NCBI GenBank assembly: GCA_028817635.1
Contig: JAPPPH010000496.1
Span: 1-5,235 of the forward strand
DNA from: Verrucomicrobiales bacterium
GTDB lineage: Bacteria > Verrucomicrobiota > Verrucomicrobiia > Limisphaerales > UBA1096
DNA length: 5,235 nucleotides
Direction of reading: 5' to 3'
This document shows, in pieces, positions 1 through 5,235 of the stretch. Position 1 is the stretch's first letter. Every line of letters starts with the position of its first letter. Under the pieces are notes generated by a model. It was not told the origin of the DNA. It ran no database searches and saw only the letters and a program-made list of their open reading frames with translations. A program made the translations under genes and the position numbers.

Positions 1-1
1 G

Positions 2-295
2 ATCACCGGCAACGCAGCGTTTGACGTCGTCATGCGGCGGAAACAAAAAACGATTGACCCAAGCACCGGCACCACGGTGTACGAGTTTTGGTTTTCTCCA
101 CAAACCCTCGGCGTGGCCAAGCTGAAGAAGGATCTGTACTTCGGCCTTGGCGTGGCGGTCGTCGACAGCGACCCAGACGCGCCCGGACTCACCGGCTGGG
201 CCGGTTGGGGGCCGGAGAGCGTACTCTTCGAGGCCAAGCCGTCCGAGGCCGCCGCGATTATTCTCACCGGCGACCCCGACGAAGACGACGAGTAA
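2..295 (+). CDS. C-terminal end of a CBM9/DOMON-like domain protein (partial)
   Basis: The reading frame is open from the left edge of the window, so this is the last 97 codons of a longer gene; the ATG at 32 is probably internal. The fragment looks like the end of a beta-sandwich sugar-binding domain of the CBM9/DOMON type: a strand-like YEFWFS segment, then LYFGLGVAVVDSD with the acidic DSD typical of these domains, a Gly/Trp-rich loop (GWAGWGPES), and a last strand AAAIIL. The protein ends in an acidic tail (DPDEDDE) at a TAA stop. Proteins with such domains are usually secreted or surface-bound and bind polysaccharide, but the catalytic or anchoring part, if any, lies outside the window. 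The next gene starts 322 bases on, behind a terminator, so a shared transcript with leuA is unlikely. Family assignment is from pattern memory and is tentative; that this is the 3' end of a real gene is fairly secure. Confidence 0.6.
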   Translation: MTGNAAFDVVMRRKQKTIDPSTGTTVYEFWFSPQTLGVAKLKKDLYFGLGVAVVDSDPDAPGLTGWAGWGPESVLFEAKPSEAAAIILTGDPDEDDE

Positions 296-296
296 A

Positions 297-316
297 CCAA
301 GCGCTTGGCCAAGCGC
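297..316. repeat. Palindromic repeat, copy 1 (CCAAGCGCTTGG family)
   Basis: The stretch starts one base after the TAA of the upstream gene and contains two overlapping perfect palindromes: CCAAGCGCTTGG (297-308) and GCGCTTGGCCAAGCGC (301-316). It is best read as about 1.6 tandem units of a self-complementary 12-mer, since CCAAGCG recurs at 297 and 309. The same 19 bases recur at 5201-5219. In RNA it would form a GC-rich hairpin, but no T-run follows on either strand, so it is not a standard terminator here. Confidence 0.8.
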
Positions 317-326
317 AAAACCAAGG

Positions 327-344
327 TGGGGACGCCTGTCCCCA
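327..344. other. Perfect hairpin, 7-bp stem and 4-base loop
   Basis: TGGGGAC (327-333) pairs perfectly with GTCCCCA (338-344) around the loop GCCT. No U-tract follows, so it is a weak candidate for an intrinsic terminator. It lies 32 bases after the stop of the upstream gene and may stabilise the 3' end of that transcript or be one copy of an intergenic repeat. The base pairing is seen directly; the role is unknown. Confidence 0.5.
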
Positions 345-365
345 GACGTCCTTAAACCATAGTCT

Positions 366-410
366 GTTGCAAAGCGCCGTCGCCGCTTCGCTCTGCCGGC
401 GCACTCCAAA
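366..410. repeat. Hairpin with possible intergenic-repeat character
   Basis: GCGCCG (374-379) can pair with CGGCGC (397-402) around a 17-base GC-rich loop, and the stem is flanked by CAAAGCG on the left and ACTCCAAA on the right. From memory, similar hairpins with an AAAGCG...GCACTCCAAA frame are common between genes of some Verrucomicrobiota, which would make this a dispersed repeat. Only one copy lies in this window, so repeat status cannot be shown here. Confidence 0.35.
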
Positions 411-424
411 GCCGCAAAAACCCT

Positions 425-453
425 TTGACTTGGAGGGGGGGCGCGGCTAGGTT
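425..453 (+). promoter_or_regulatory. Possible sigma-70-type promoter for the leuA leader
   Basis: TTGACT (425-430; five of six to TTGACA) is separated by exactly 17 bases from TAGGTT (448-453), which keeps the three best-conserved -10 positions (T, A and final T). Transcription would start near 459-462, at or next to the ATG of the leucine-rich leader frame, giving a leaderless or nearly leaderless RNA. The -10 match is otherwise poor, so this is a plausible but unproven call, helped by its position immediately ahead of the leader frame. Confidence 0.4.
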
Positions 454-461
454 GCGCCGCG

Positions 462-536
462 ATGGCAAGTTTGAGCCTACGACTTTCGCTGCTGGGACTG
501 GCGCTTTTGGGAAGCGCGCAGGCGGCTGAGGTTTAA
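462..536 (+). CDS. Leucine-rich leader peptide of leuA (candidate leuL)
   Basis: A 24-codon frame, ATG to TAA, in which 8 codons are leucine (positions 4, 6, 8, 10, 11, 13, 15 and 16; codons TTG, CTA, CTT, CTG, CTG, CTG, CTT, TTG). It sits directly before an intrinsic terminator and the leucine biosynthetic gene leuA, the arrangement of a leucine attenuator leader. Its job would be to sense charged leucyl-tRNA: a ribosome paused on the late leucine codons leaves 521-534 free to form an antiterminator. No good Shine-Dalgarno is present at normal spacing (the G-rich run at 432-441 ends 20 bases before the ATG), but the predicted promoter would make the message leaderless. Internal hairpin: GCGCTT (501-506) with AAGCGC (512-517). 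The peptide also resembles a secretion signal (one Arg, a Leu/Gly core, then an AQA|A-like cleavage site), so a remnant of an exported-protein gene is the main alternative. Confidence 0.6.
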   Translation: MASLSLRLSLLGLALLGSAQAAEV

Positions 537-570
537 ACTGGTGTCCATGAAGTTCGTAAACCCCGCTGCC
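521..570 (+). promoter_or_regulatory. Candidate antiterminator of the leuA attenuator
   Basis: The end of the leader frame can pair with the 5' arm of the terminator. GGCGGC (521-526) pairs with GCTGCC (565-570; one G-U). G528 pairs with C564. GGTTT (530-534) pairs with AAACC (558-562). A535 with T557 may extend the helix. That gives 12-13 pairs with a small internal loop (bulged T527, A529 opposite C563). Forming it uses up the whole terminator 5' arm, so the two structures exclude each other. The leader stop codon TAA (534-536) lies at its edge, so a terminating ribosome would block it, whereas one paused at 504-509 would reach only to about base 520. The pairing was worked out by hand, without energy calculation. 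Confidence 0.55.
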
Positions 571-591
571 CGAAAGGCGACGGGGTTTTTT
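558..591 (+). terminator. Intrinsic terminator in the leuA leader (attenuator)
   Basis: AAACCCCG (558-565) pairs perfectly with CGGGGTTT (581-588). The stem continues after a two-base internal loop on each side with GCC (568-570) and GGC (576-578) around the loop CGAAA, and the structure runs into six T (586-591). This is a strong Rho-independent terminator on the plus strand. It lies 263 bases past the stop of the upstream gene and only 26 bases before the leuA ATG. That spacing fits control of leuA by conditional termination better than termination of the upstream gene, although it could do both. Confidence 0.88.
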
Positions 592-617
592 GTTAACCAC
601 CACGCATTGACGACGAC

Positions 618-2207
618 ATGAAAAAAAATCGGATCATCATTTTTGACACGACACTCCGCGACGGCGAGCAGTGCCCCGGCGCCTCGATGACGCTGCGCGA
701 AAAACTCGAGGTCGCCCGTCAACTGGCCCGGCTAAAGGTGGACGTGATCGAGGGTGGGTTTCCTGTGATCAGCGAGGGCGACTTCACTGCGGTCAGTACC
801 ATCGCCAAGGAGATCAAAGGGCCGACCATCGCCGGTCTGGCGCGTTGCGTGCCTCGCGATATCGAGGCGGCTGGCAAGGCTGTGGCTCCCGCCGGCAAGA
901 AGGGGCGCATCCATGTGTTTCTCGCGACCTCAAAGCTGCACCGGGAGTTCAAGCGCGGCACAGCGCACAGCCAGATCCTCAAGCTCGCTGTCGAGGGCGT
1001 GAAGCGTGCGCGCAATCTTGTGGCTGATGTCGAGTTTTCTCCCGAGGACGGCTCCCGCACGGAACCGGATTTTCTCGCGGAAGTCTGTCAGGCAGTGGTC
1101 GATGCCGGGGCCACCACGGTGAATATCCCTGACACGGTCGGCTGGGCGGTACCGGGTCAGTTCGGTGAATTGATCGGCCACCTGCACGACTCGGTGCCGG
1201 AGTTTCGGTCCGGGAAGGCAATCATCAGTGTCCATTGCCACAACGACCTCGGCATGGCGGTGGCCAACTCACTGGCCGCAGTCGAGAATGGTGCCCGGCA
1301 GATCGAGTGCACCGTCAACGGCATTGGCGAACGCGCCGGCAACGCCGCGCTGGAGGAACTGGTCATGGCGTTGAAGACGCGCGAGGATTACTACGAGGGC
1401 CTCAAGTGCGGCATCAAGACCGGCGAGATCGTGAAGTCGTCGCGGCTGGTCTCGCGCATGAGCAGTTTTGTGGTGCAGCGCAACAAGGCCATCGTGGGAG
1501 AGAATGCTTTTGCCCACTCGAGCGGCATTCATCAGGACGGCATCATCAAGAAACGCGAGACGTACGAGATCATGGATCCGGAGGATGTTGGATGGGGCCA
1601 AACTGAGTTGCCGTTGACCAAGCACAGCGGCCGCGCCGCGATGGCGATGCGACTCAAGCACCTTGGCTTCAAGCTCACCGACGATGAGATCACAAACGTG
1701 TTCAGCCGGTTTAAGGAGATCGGCGACAAGAAGAAATTTGTCTACGACGACGACCTCGGCGCATTGGTCGACGGCCAGATGACCAAGGTGCCGGAGACGT
1801 GGGTGATGGAATATGTCAACGTCACCAGCGGCAACCAAACCGTGCCCACCGCCACCGTGCGCCTCCGTAAGGCGGCCACTGGTCGCGCGAAAAAGGATAC
1901 CGTGCTGGAGGACGCAGGGGTGGGCGATGGCCCGGTCGATGCCGCGCTCAAGGCAATCGACCGGTTGACCGAGACGCGCGGGCGTCTGAAGGACTATGCG
2001 CTGCGCGGTGTTTCGCAGGGCAAGGACGCGCTGGGCGAGGTCAGCTTGAAGGTCGACTTCGGCGACGGCGAACTCGTCACCGGCAAGGGCGCGAGCACCG
2101 ACGTCATCGAGGCCAGTGCCAAGGCCTATCTCAACGCCGTCAACCGGCATCTCAACAGCCGGAGCCGCAAAAAACCGGCTCGCAAAAAAGCCAAGGGCCA
2201 ACCCTGA
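618..2207 (+). CDS. leuA: 2-isopropylmalate synthase
   Basis: Condenses acetyl-CoA with 2-oxoisovalerate to 2-isopropylmalate, the first committed step of leucine synthesis, in the cytosol. The 529 residues match the usual length of bacterial LeuA (about 520). The N-terminal TIM-barrel carries FDTTLRDGEQCPG (9-21) with catalytic Arg14 and metal ligand Asp15. VNIPDTVGW (168-176), SVHCHNDLG (204-212; metal ligands His206, His208) and GIGERAGNAALEE (235-247; metal ligand Asn242) complete the active site. The FAHSSGIHQDG linker segment (298-308) is followed by a C-terminal LeuA_dimer domain (about 390-510) with the GKGASTDVIEASAKAYLNAVN signature region (489-509), the usual site of leucine feedback inhibition. 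The tail after 513 is lysine/arginine-rich. The ATG at 618 gives the canonical MKKNRIIIFDTTLRDG start, though no clear Shine-Dalgarno precedes it. The attenuator upstream implies control by leucyl-tRNA charging. Citramalate synthase or homocitrate synthase is a less likely identity; the regulatory domain and overall motifs favour LeuA. Confidence 0.95.
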   Translation: MKKNRIIIFDTTLRDGEQCPGASMTLREKLEVARQLARLKVDVIEGGFPVISEGDFTAVSTIAKEIKGPTIAGLARCVPRDIEAAGKAVAPAGKKGRIHVFLATSKLHREFKRGTAHSQILKLAVEGVKRARNLVADVEFSPEDGSRTEPDFLAEVCQAVVDAGATTVNIPDTVGWAVPGQFGELIGHLHDSVPEFRSGKAIISVHCHNDLGMAVANSLAAVENGARQIECTVNGIGERAGNAALEELVMALKTREDYYEGLKCGIKTGEIVKSSRLVSRMSSFVVQRNKAIVGENAFAHSSGIHQDGIIKKRETYEIMDPEDVGWGQTELPLTKHSGRAAMAMRLKHLGFKLTDDEITNVFSRFKEIGDKKKFVYDDDLGALVDGQMTKVPETWVMEYVNVTSGNQTVPTATVRLRKAATGRAKKDTVLEDAGVGDGPVDAALKAIDRLTETRGRLKDYALRGVSQGKDALGEVSLKVDFGDGELVTGKGASTDVIEASAKAYLNAVNRHLNSRSRKKPARKKAKGQP

Positions 2208-2216
2208 CAGGTTGCC

Positions 2217-3152
2217 ATGAGCGATCACCCCAGCGAGTCCAGCGGCCTGAAGTGCGGGGTGCTTTGGGCGAGCGGCATCTCGGCGGTGCTCATGGTTTTG
2301 GGCTACTACTTTGTCGCGTCGGAGCGTACCACGCTTGGTTCGGCCATTTTCATCGCAGTGCCATTCGTGGCCGGTCTGACCATCGGTTTCCTCGTCAATA
2401 ACATCAAGCACATCGCCCTCAGCGGGCTGGGCGGCTGTGTGTTCGCGATGTCGTTTTTGTTGGTGATGGGCCTCGAGGGAATCTTTTGTGCGTTGATGGC
2501 AGCGCCCCTGGCCGTTGCCGCGATGATCGTTTCCGGGCTTCTGGTCTATGTTTTGAAGATCATCTTCAAAAAGGACGAGTTCAACTCCGGCAAACACCTG
2601 ACGATCCTCCTGCTGCTCTCGCCACTGCTTGTCGCCGCGGTCGACAAGGCTGAGGAACCGAGGCGCTCCAGTCCGGCAACGGCGACCATATCGGACGGCA
2701 TCCTTGTCGATGCGACAATCGAACAGGCATGGGAGGCGCTTGGCCGGTTTGATTCAATGACTGGCTCCAAACCGTTCCTGCTAAAAGCCGGGGCGCTGCC
2801 GGTCCCGCACCGTTGCACGCTCGAGGGGGAGGGCAAAGGCAGTGTCCGAACCTGTTATTTTGACAAGGGCACCATCACGCAGAAGGTCACCGCGTGGCAA
2901 AAGCCAAGCCGGATGGAATTCGAAATCACCGGTGACACCCTGCCGGGAAACCAATGGCTGACCTTCAGCAAGGCCGGATACGAGTTGACGGAGGAGGCGG
3001 GCAAGACCCGGGTGATACGGCACACGACCATCGAGAGCCGACTTTGGCCGCGTTGGTACTGGGCTCCGATCGAGCGACTGGGCGTCCGCTCCGAGCACGA
3101 CTTTGTGTTGCAATCGCTCGATCAAAAACTCCGCTTGGCCAAGCGGGATTGA
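2217..3152 (+). CDS. Membrane protein with C-terminal SRPBCC/START-like domain
   Basis: A 311-residue protein of unknown function in two parts. The N-terminal half is hydrophobic, with about four or five predicted membrane spans (near 13-33, 41-60, 66-85, 88-115 and 128-142), with a Lys-rich turn (KKDEFNSGK, 118-126) before the last. The C-terminal half (about 158-305) looks like an SRPBCC (polyketide cyclase/START-like) fold: an opening strand and helix ISDGILVDATIEQAWEALG, a middle block of strands (CTLEGEGKGSVRTCYF, KVTAWQKPSRMEFEIT), and a long closing helix (RSEHDFVLQSLDQKLRLAK). Such domains bind hydrophobic ligands in a cavity; the ligand here is unknown. The ATG lies nine bases after the leuA stop with no strong ribosome site, suggesting co-transcription and perhaps translational coupling, so it may share leucine control. 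Nothing in the sequence links it to leucine synthesis chemically. Its last codons overlap the palindromic repeat at 3131-3146. Confidence 0.8.
   Translation: MSDHPSESSGLKCGVLWASGISAVLMVLGYYFVASERTTLGSAIFIAVPFVAGLTIGFLVNNIKHIALSGLGGCVFAMSFLLVMGLEGIFCALMAAPLAVAAMIVSGLLVYVLKIIFKKDEFNSGKHLTILLLLSPLLVAAVDKAEEPRRSSPATATISDGILVDATIEQAWEALGRFDSMTGSKPFLLKAGALPVPHRCTLEGEGKGSVRTCYFDKGTITQKVTAWQKPSRMEFEITGDTLPGNQWLTFSKAGYELTEEAGKTRVIRHTTIESRLWPRWYWAPIERLGVRSEHDFVLQSLDQKLRLAKRD
3125..3146 (-). terminator. Probable terminator of the helicase gene at the convergent junction
   Basis: Read on the minus strand, the palindrome at 3146-3131 folds into a hairpin and is followed by AG and then five T (complement of the A-run 3124-3128), as in a Rho-independent terminator. 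It begins 20 bases after the helicase TGA (3168-3166). On the plus strand there is no T-run after the hairpin, so any effect on the leuA transcript would be weaker. The stem is at most 6 bp with a 4-base loop, so strength is moderate. Confidence 0.5.
3131..3146. repeat. Palindromic repeat, copy 2, inside the 3' end of a gene
   Basis: CCGCTTGGCCAAGCGG is a perfect 16-base palindrome whose core CGCTTGGCCAAGCG (3132-3145) is identical to copies 1 and 3. It lies within the last codons of the membrane protein gene, encoding the LAKR of its C-terminus, and 20 bases beyond the stop of the convergent helicase gene. It represents two half-units of the CCAAGCGCTTGG 12-mer joined at GG|CC. Confidence 0.8.
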
Positions 3153-3165
3153 CTATTCACACGGA

Positions 3166-5196
3166 TCAGCCATAGGGGTCGAAGCTTTGCAGGTTCCACT
3201 CCTCGATGAGGTCATCGCCGATCTCGTTGAGGAAGCGCGACGGCTGCTGGAGCGTCTCGCCGCCGGAGCCGTGCATGAAGCGCATTAGCGGATAGCTCAG
3301 GTACAGCTCCGACTTGGCGCGGGTGACGGCGACGTAAAACAGCCGCCGCTCCTCCTCCTCGCCGTCCGGGCTCTCGATCGCGCGGCTTGAAGGGAACAAC
3401 CCGTCGCAGAGCATCATTACGAACACCACCTCGAACTCCAGCCCCTTGGCCTGATGAATGGTCGAGAGCCGGATCTGCTCCGGGTCCGGCTGCGTGTCGC
3501 GTTTGGACTCGGTGTCAAGGTTGCTCAACAGTGCAAGTTCGCTGAGGAACTCCTCGGGGGTTTCGTATTGGTCGGCAAAGCCGGCGACCTGCTCGAGATC
3601 CTCCAACCGCGTGTAGTAGTTGGGAAACTTGTTCTGCAGATAGTCCTCGTAACCGGCGGCAACAACGAGACGGATCATGTGGCCCGGCCCCTTGGCCTGC
3701 GCGTCGTCAAGCTGGCCGATGGTCTCAGCGAATTGTTCCCAGCCGGCGCCGGATTTTTTTGGTGCCACCCCGGCGATGTCGCGAAGCAGCTTGGCCGGGC
3801 TGGGCTGTTGAGTGATTTCTTCCACCAAACGGGCGTTGTACGCGGCCCAGAGTTTGTCCGCCGACTTGGCCCCCACGCCGGGCAGCATCAGCACGATGCG
3901 CTTGAACGCCATCTCGTCGCGATGATTGGCGATGAGCTTGAGGTGCGCGGCAACGTCCTTGACGTGTGCCTGCTCGAAAAACCGGATGCCGCTGGTGATG
4001 CTGAACGGGATGTTGCGCCGCGTGAACTCAAGCTGCAGCTCGAGCGCGTGAAAGTGCGAGCGGTAGAGCACCACCATGTTTTCCAGCGGGATGCCCTCGT
4101 CACGCAGTTCGAGCGCACGCTGGGCGATGAACTCGGCCTGTTGGTTCGCGTCGTTACAGGAGACGAGTGCCGGCTTCATCCCGGAGTCGCGCACCGGCGA
4201 GAGTTTCTTTTCAAACTGCTGCGTGTTGCCGGCGATGACGGCGTTGGCGCAGTCGAGAATCTCCGGTGTGCTGCGGTAGTTTGTCTCGATCTTGAACACC
4301 TGCGTGTCCTTGTGGCGCTCGGGAAACTCGAGCACGTTGCGAAAGTTTGCACCGCGCCACGAGTAGATGCTCTGCGAGTCGTCGCCAACCGCCATGATGT
4401 TGTGATGCCGGCCGCCGAGCAGGTCGATCAACTCGCACTGCACGTGGTTTGTGTCCTGATATTCGTCGACGAGGATGAACTGAAACTTGGCCTGAAAGTA
4501 GGTGCGCGCCTCCTCGTTTTCGCGCAGCAATCGCAGCCATTGGTTCAGCAGGTCGTCGAAATCCATCACCCCGTTGGCCTGCTTGCGCTTGGCGTAGGCG
4601 GCGTGCACCCGGGCGATGTCCTCCGTCAAACTCTCAAAATAAAAGTACCGTTCCTCCATCACCTTCGGTAACTCCATGCCGGTGTTGATCGACATCGACA
4701 GGATGTCGCACAGCAGGTCCGGCTTGGGGAAACGTACCGCCTTGGTGTCCACCCCGGCATCGGCGATCGCCGCACTCATCAGGTCCTTGGCATCCTCGCG
4801 ATCCATGATGGTGAACGTCGGCGGGTAGCCGATCACCTCGGCGTTGCGGCGCAGGATGCGATGGCCGACCGAGTGAAACGTGCCGCCCCAAAGCCCGGAA
4901 GTGTCGCCGCCGATCAGGTCCTGCACGCGCTCCATCATCTCGCGGGCCGCCTTGTTGGTGAAAGTCAGCAGCAGGATGCGATCGACCGGGATTCCCTGCT
5001 CGAGCAGGTACGCCACGCGGTAGGTCAGCGTGCGCGTCTTGCCCGCGCCCGCGCCCGCGAGCACCAGCGCCGGCCCCGGCGTGGCCGTCACGGCGGCTAG
5101 CTGCTGGGCATTCAGCTCCGCCTCGTAGTCGATGTTCAGCTCGACCGACGCGCGGAATGACTTGAGGGCGTACTCCCTTGGCACTGCGCCATTCAA
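3166..5196 (-). CDS. UvrD/Rep/PcrA-family 3'-5' DNA helicase
   Basis: An ATP-driven superfamily 1A helicase that unwinds DNA 3' to 5' in repair and replication restart. All family motifs are present: Q-motif region LNAQQLAAV (28-36), Walker A GAGAGKT (48-54), Ia LLLTFTNKAAREMMER (75-90), Ib GTFHSVGHRILR (105-116), Walker B/II LVDEYQDTN (242-250), III AVGDDSQSIYSWRGAN (269-284), IV FKIETNYRST (301-310), V IRLSTIHQAKGLEFEVVF (575-592) and VI RRLFYVAVTRAKSELYLS (617-634). A LPGVGAKSA turn (438-446) lies in the 2B region. At 676 residues it is Rep-sized and ends soon after motif VI, without the long C-terminal extension of many PcrA/UvrD proteins, so which subfamily it belongs to is open. The start is uncertain: TTG at 5196 and GTG at 5184 (giving PREYALKS next) are candidates, neither has a clear ribosome site, and the frame stays open to the right edge with no ATG. 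It converges on the leuA pair with a 13-base gap. Confidence 0.93.
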   Translation of the reverse strand: MNGAVPREYALKSFRASVELNIDYEAELNAQQLAAVTATPGPALVLAGAGAGKTRTLTYRVAYLLEQGIPVDRILLLTFTNKAAREMMERVQDLIGGDTSGLWGGTFHSVGHRILRRNAEVIGYPPTFTIMDREDAKDLMSAAIADAGVDTKAVRFPKPDLLCDILSMSINTGMELPKVMEERYFYFESLTEDIARVHAAYAKRKQANGVMDFDDLLNQWLRLLRENEEARTYFQAKFQFILVDEYQDTNHVQCELIDLLGGRHHNIMAVGDDSQSIYSWRGANFRNVLEFPERHKDTQVFKIETNYRSTPEILDCANAVIAGNTQQFEKKLSPVRDSGMKPALVSCNDANQQAEFIAQRALELRDEGIPLENMVVLYRSHFHALELQLEFTRRNIPFSITSGIRFFEQAHVKDVAAHLKLIANHRDEMAFKRIVLMLPGVGAKSADKLWAAYNARLVEEITQQPSPAKLLRDIAGVAPKKSGAGWEQFAETIGQLDDAQAKGPGHMIRLVVAAGYEDYLQNKFPNYYTRLEDLEQVAGFADQYETPEEFLSELALLSNLDTESKRDTQPDPEQIRLSTIHQAKGLEFEVVFVMMLCDGLFPSSRAIESPDGEEEERRLFYVAVTRAKSELYLSYPLMRFMHGSGGETLQQPSRFLNEIGDDLIEEWNLQSFDPYG

Positions 5197-5198
5197 AC

Positions 5199-5219
5199 GG
5201 CCAAGCGCTTGGCCAAGCG
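5199..5219. repeat. Palindromic repeat, copy 3, upstream of the helicase start
   Basis: The stretch contains two overlapping perfect palindromes: GGCCAAGCGCTTGGCC (5199-5214) and CGCTTGGCCAAGCG (5206-5219), equal to about 1.75 tandem units of CCAAGCGCTTGG. Bases 5201-5219 repeat 297-315 exactly and in the same orientation. It ends three bases before the candidate TTG start of the helicase on the minus strand, so in that mRNA it would form a 5' hairpin at or near the ribosome landing site, unless translation begins further upstream. Confidence 0.8.
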
Positions 5220-5235
5220 AGATAAAACTGGAAAC

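Noticed and set aside
432..441. G-rich run as Shine-Dalgarno for the leader peptide
   Set aside because: It ends 20 bases before the ATG, too far for normal initiation; it lies in the spacer of the proposed promoter. A small GGCGC/GCGCC hairpin (440-444 with 454-458) might shorten the distance, but this is speculative.
88..450. Overlapping plus-strand frames (88-450, 147-362) beside the first gene
   Set aside because: Arg/Pro-rich out-of-frame readings of the CBM9-like gene that run on through the palindromic repeat and hairpins.
296..617. T-box, riboswitch or CRISPR array in the intergenic region
   Set aside because: No T-box sequence, no known aptamer pattern and no regularly spaced repeats with spacers; the hairpins are explained by the repeat elements and the attenuator.
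352..722. Minus-strand frames across the leuA leader (352-603 and 477-722)
   Set aside because: Low-complexity basic or serine-rich translations, no ribosome site, and they overlap the attenuator and the start of leuA.
1269..2597. 442-codon minus-strand open frame opposite leuA and the start of the next gene
   Set aside because: It lies antisense to a certain LeuA; the residues are rich in His, Ala, Gly and Arg without a recognisable domain, as expected of the shadow of a GC-rich gene.
3454..4671. 405-codon plus-strand open frame opposite the helicase
   Set aside because: It is antisense to a helicase with all motifs intact and shows the repetitive Val/Leu/Arg composition of a shadow frame, with no family I recognise.

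Overview
The window is GC-rich, densely coded bacterial chromosomal DNA. Shine-Dalgarno sequences are weak or absent, intergenic spaces carry hairpin-forming repeats, and the UvrD-type helicase has an N-terminal style (PREYxLKS...NIDYxxELN) that I associate from memory with Verrucomicrobiota. That phylum, or a neighbour in the PVC group, is my best guess at the host; it is an inference and was not tested by search.

Layout. (1) Bases 2-295 hold the C-terminal end of a gene that enters from the left; it resembles the end of a carbohydrate-binding/DOMON-like (CBM9-type) domain. (2) Bases 296-617 form a 322-base region without a conventional gene. It holds a GC-rich palindromic repeat, two further hairpins, a possible promoter, a 24-codon leucine-rich open frame (462-536) and a strong intrinsic terminator (558-591) that ends 26 bases before the next gene. 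(3) Bases 618-2207 encode a full-length 2-isopropylmalate synthase (LeuA), the committed step of leucine synthesis. (4) Bases 2217-3152, nine bases further on and probably co-transcribed, encode a membrane protein with a C-terminal SRPBCC/START-like domain. (5) On the opposite strand, converging on it, bases 3166-5196 encode a UvrD/Rep/PcrA-type 3'-5' DNA helicase.

The main result is that the leuA leader has every element of a classical leucine transcription attenuator. Eight of the 24 leader codons are leucine. The 3' end of the leader frame (521-534) can pair with the whole 5' arm of the terminator (558-570). A ribosome stalled on the last leucine codons (504-509) would leave that segment free, while one reaching the stop codon (534-536) would cover it. 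Leucine shortage would then open transcription into leuA and its neighbour. A promoter-like pair at 425-453 would start the RNA almost at the leader ATG, giving a leaderless leader peptide.

The second result is a dispersed repeat made from a self-complementary 12-mer, CCAAGCGCTTGG. It occurs three times, always at a gene boundary: just after the first gene's stop, at the convergent junction (inside the last codons of the membrane protein gene), and just upstream of the helicase start. At the junction the hairpin is followed on the minus strand by five T, so it may terminate the helicase transcript.
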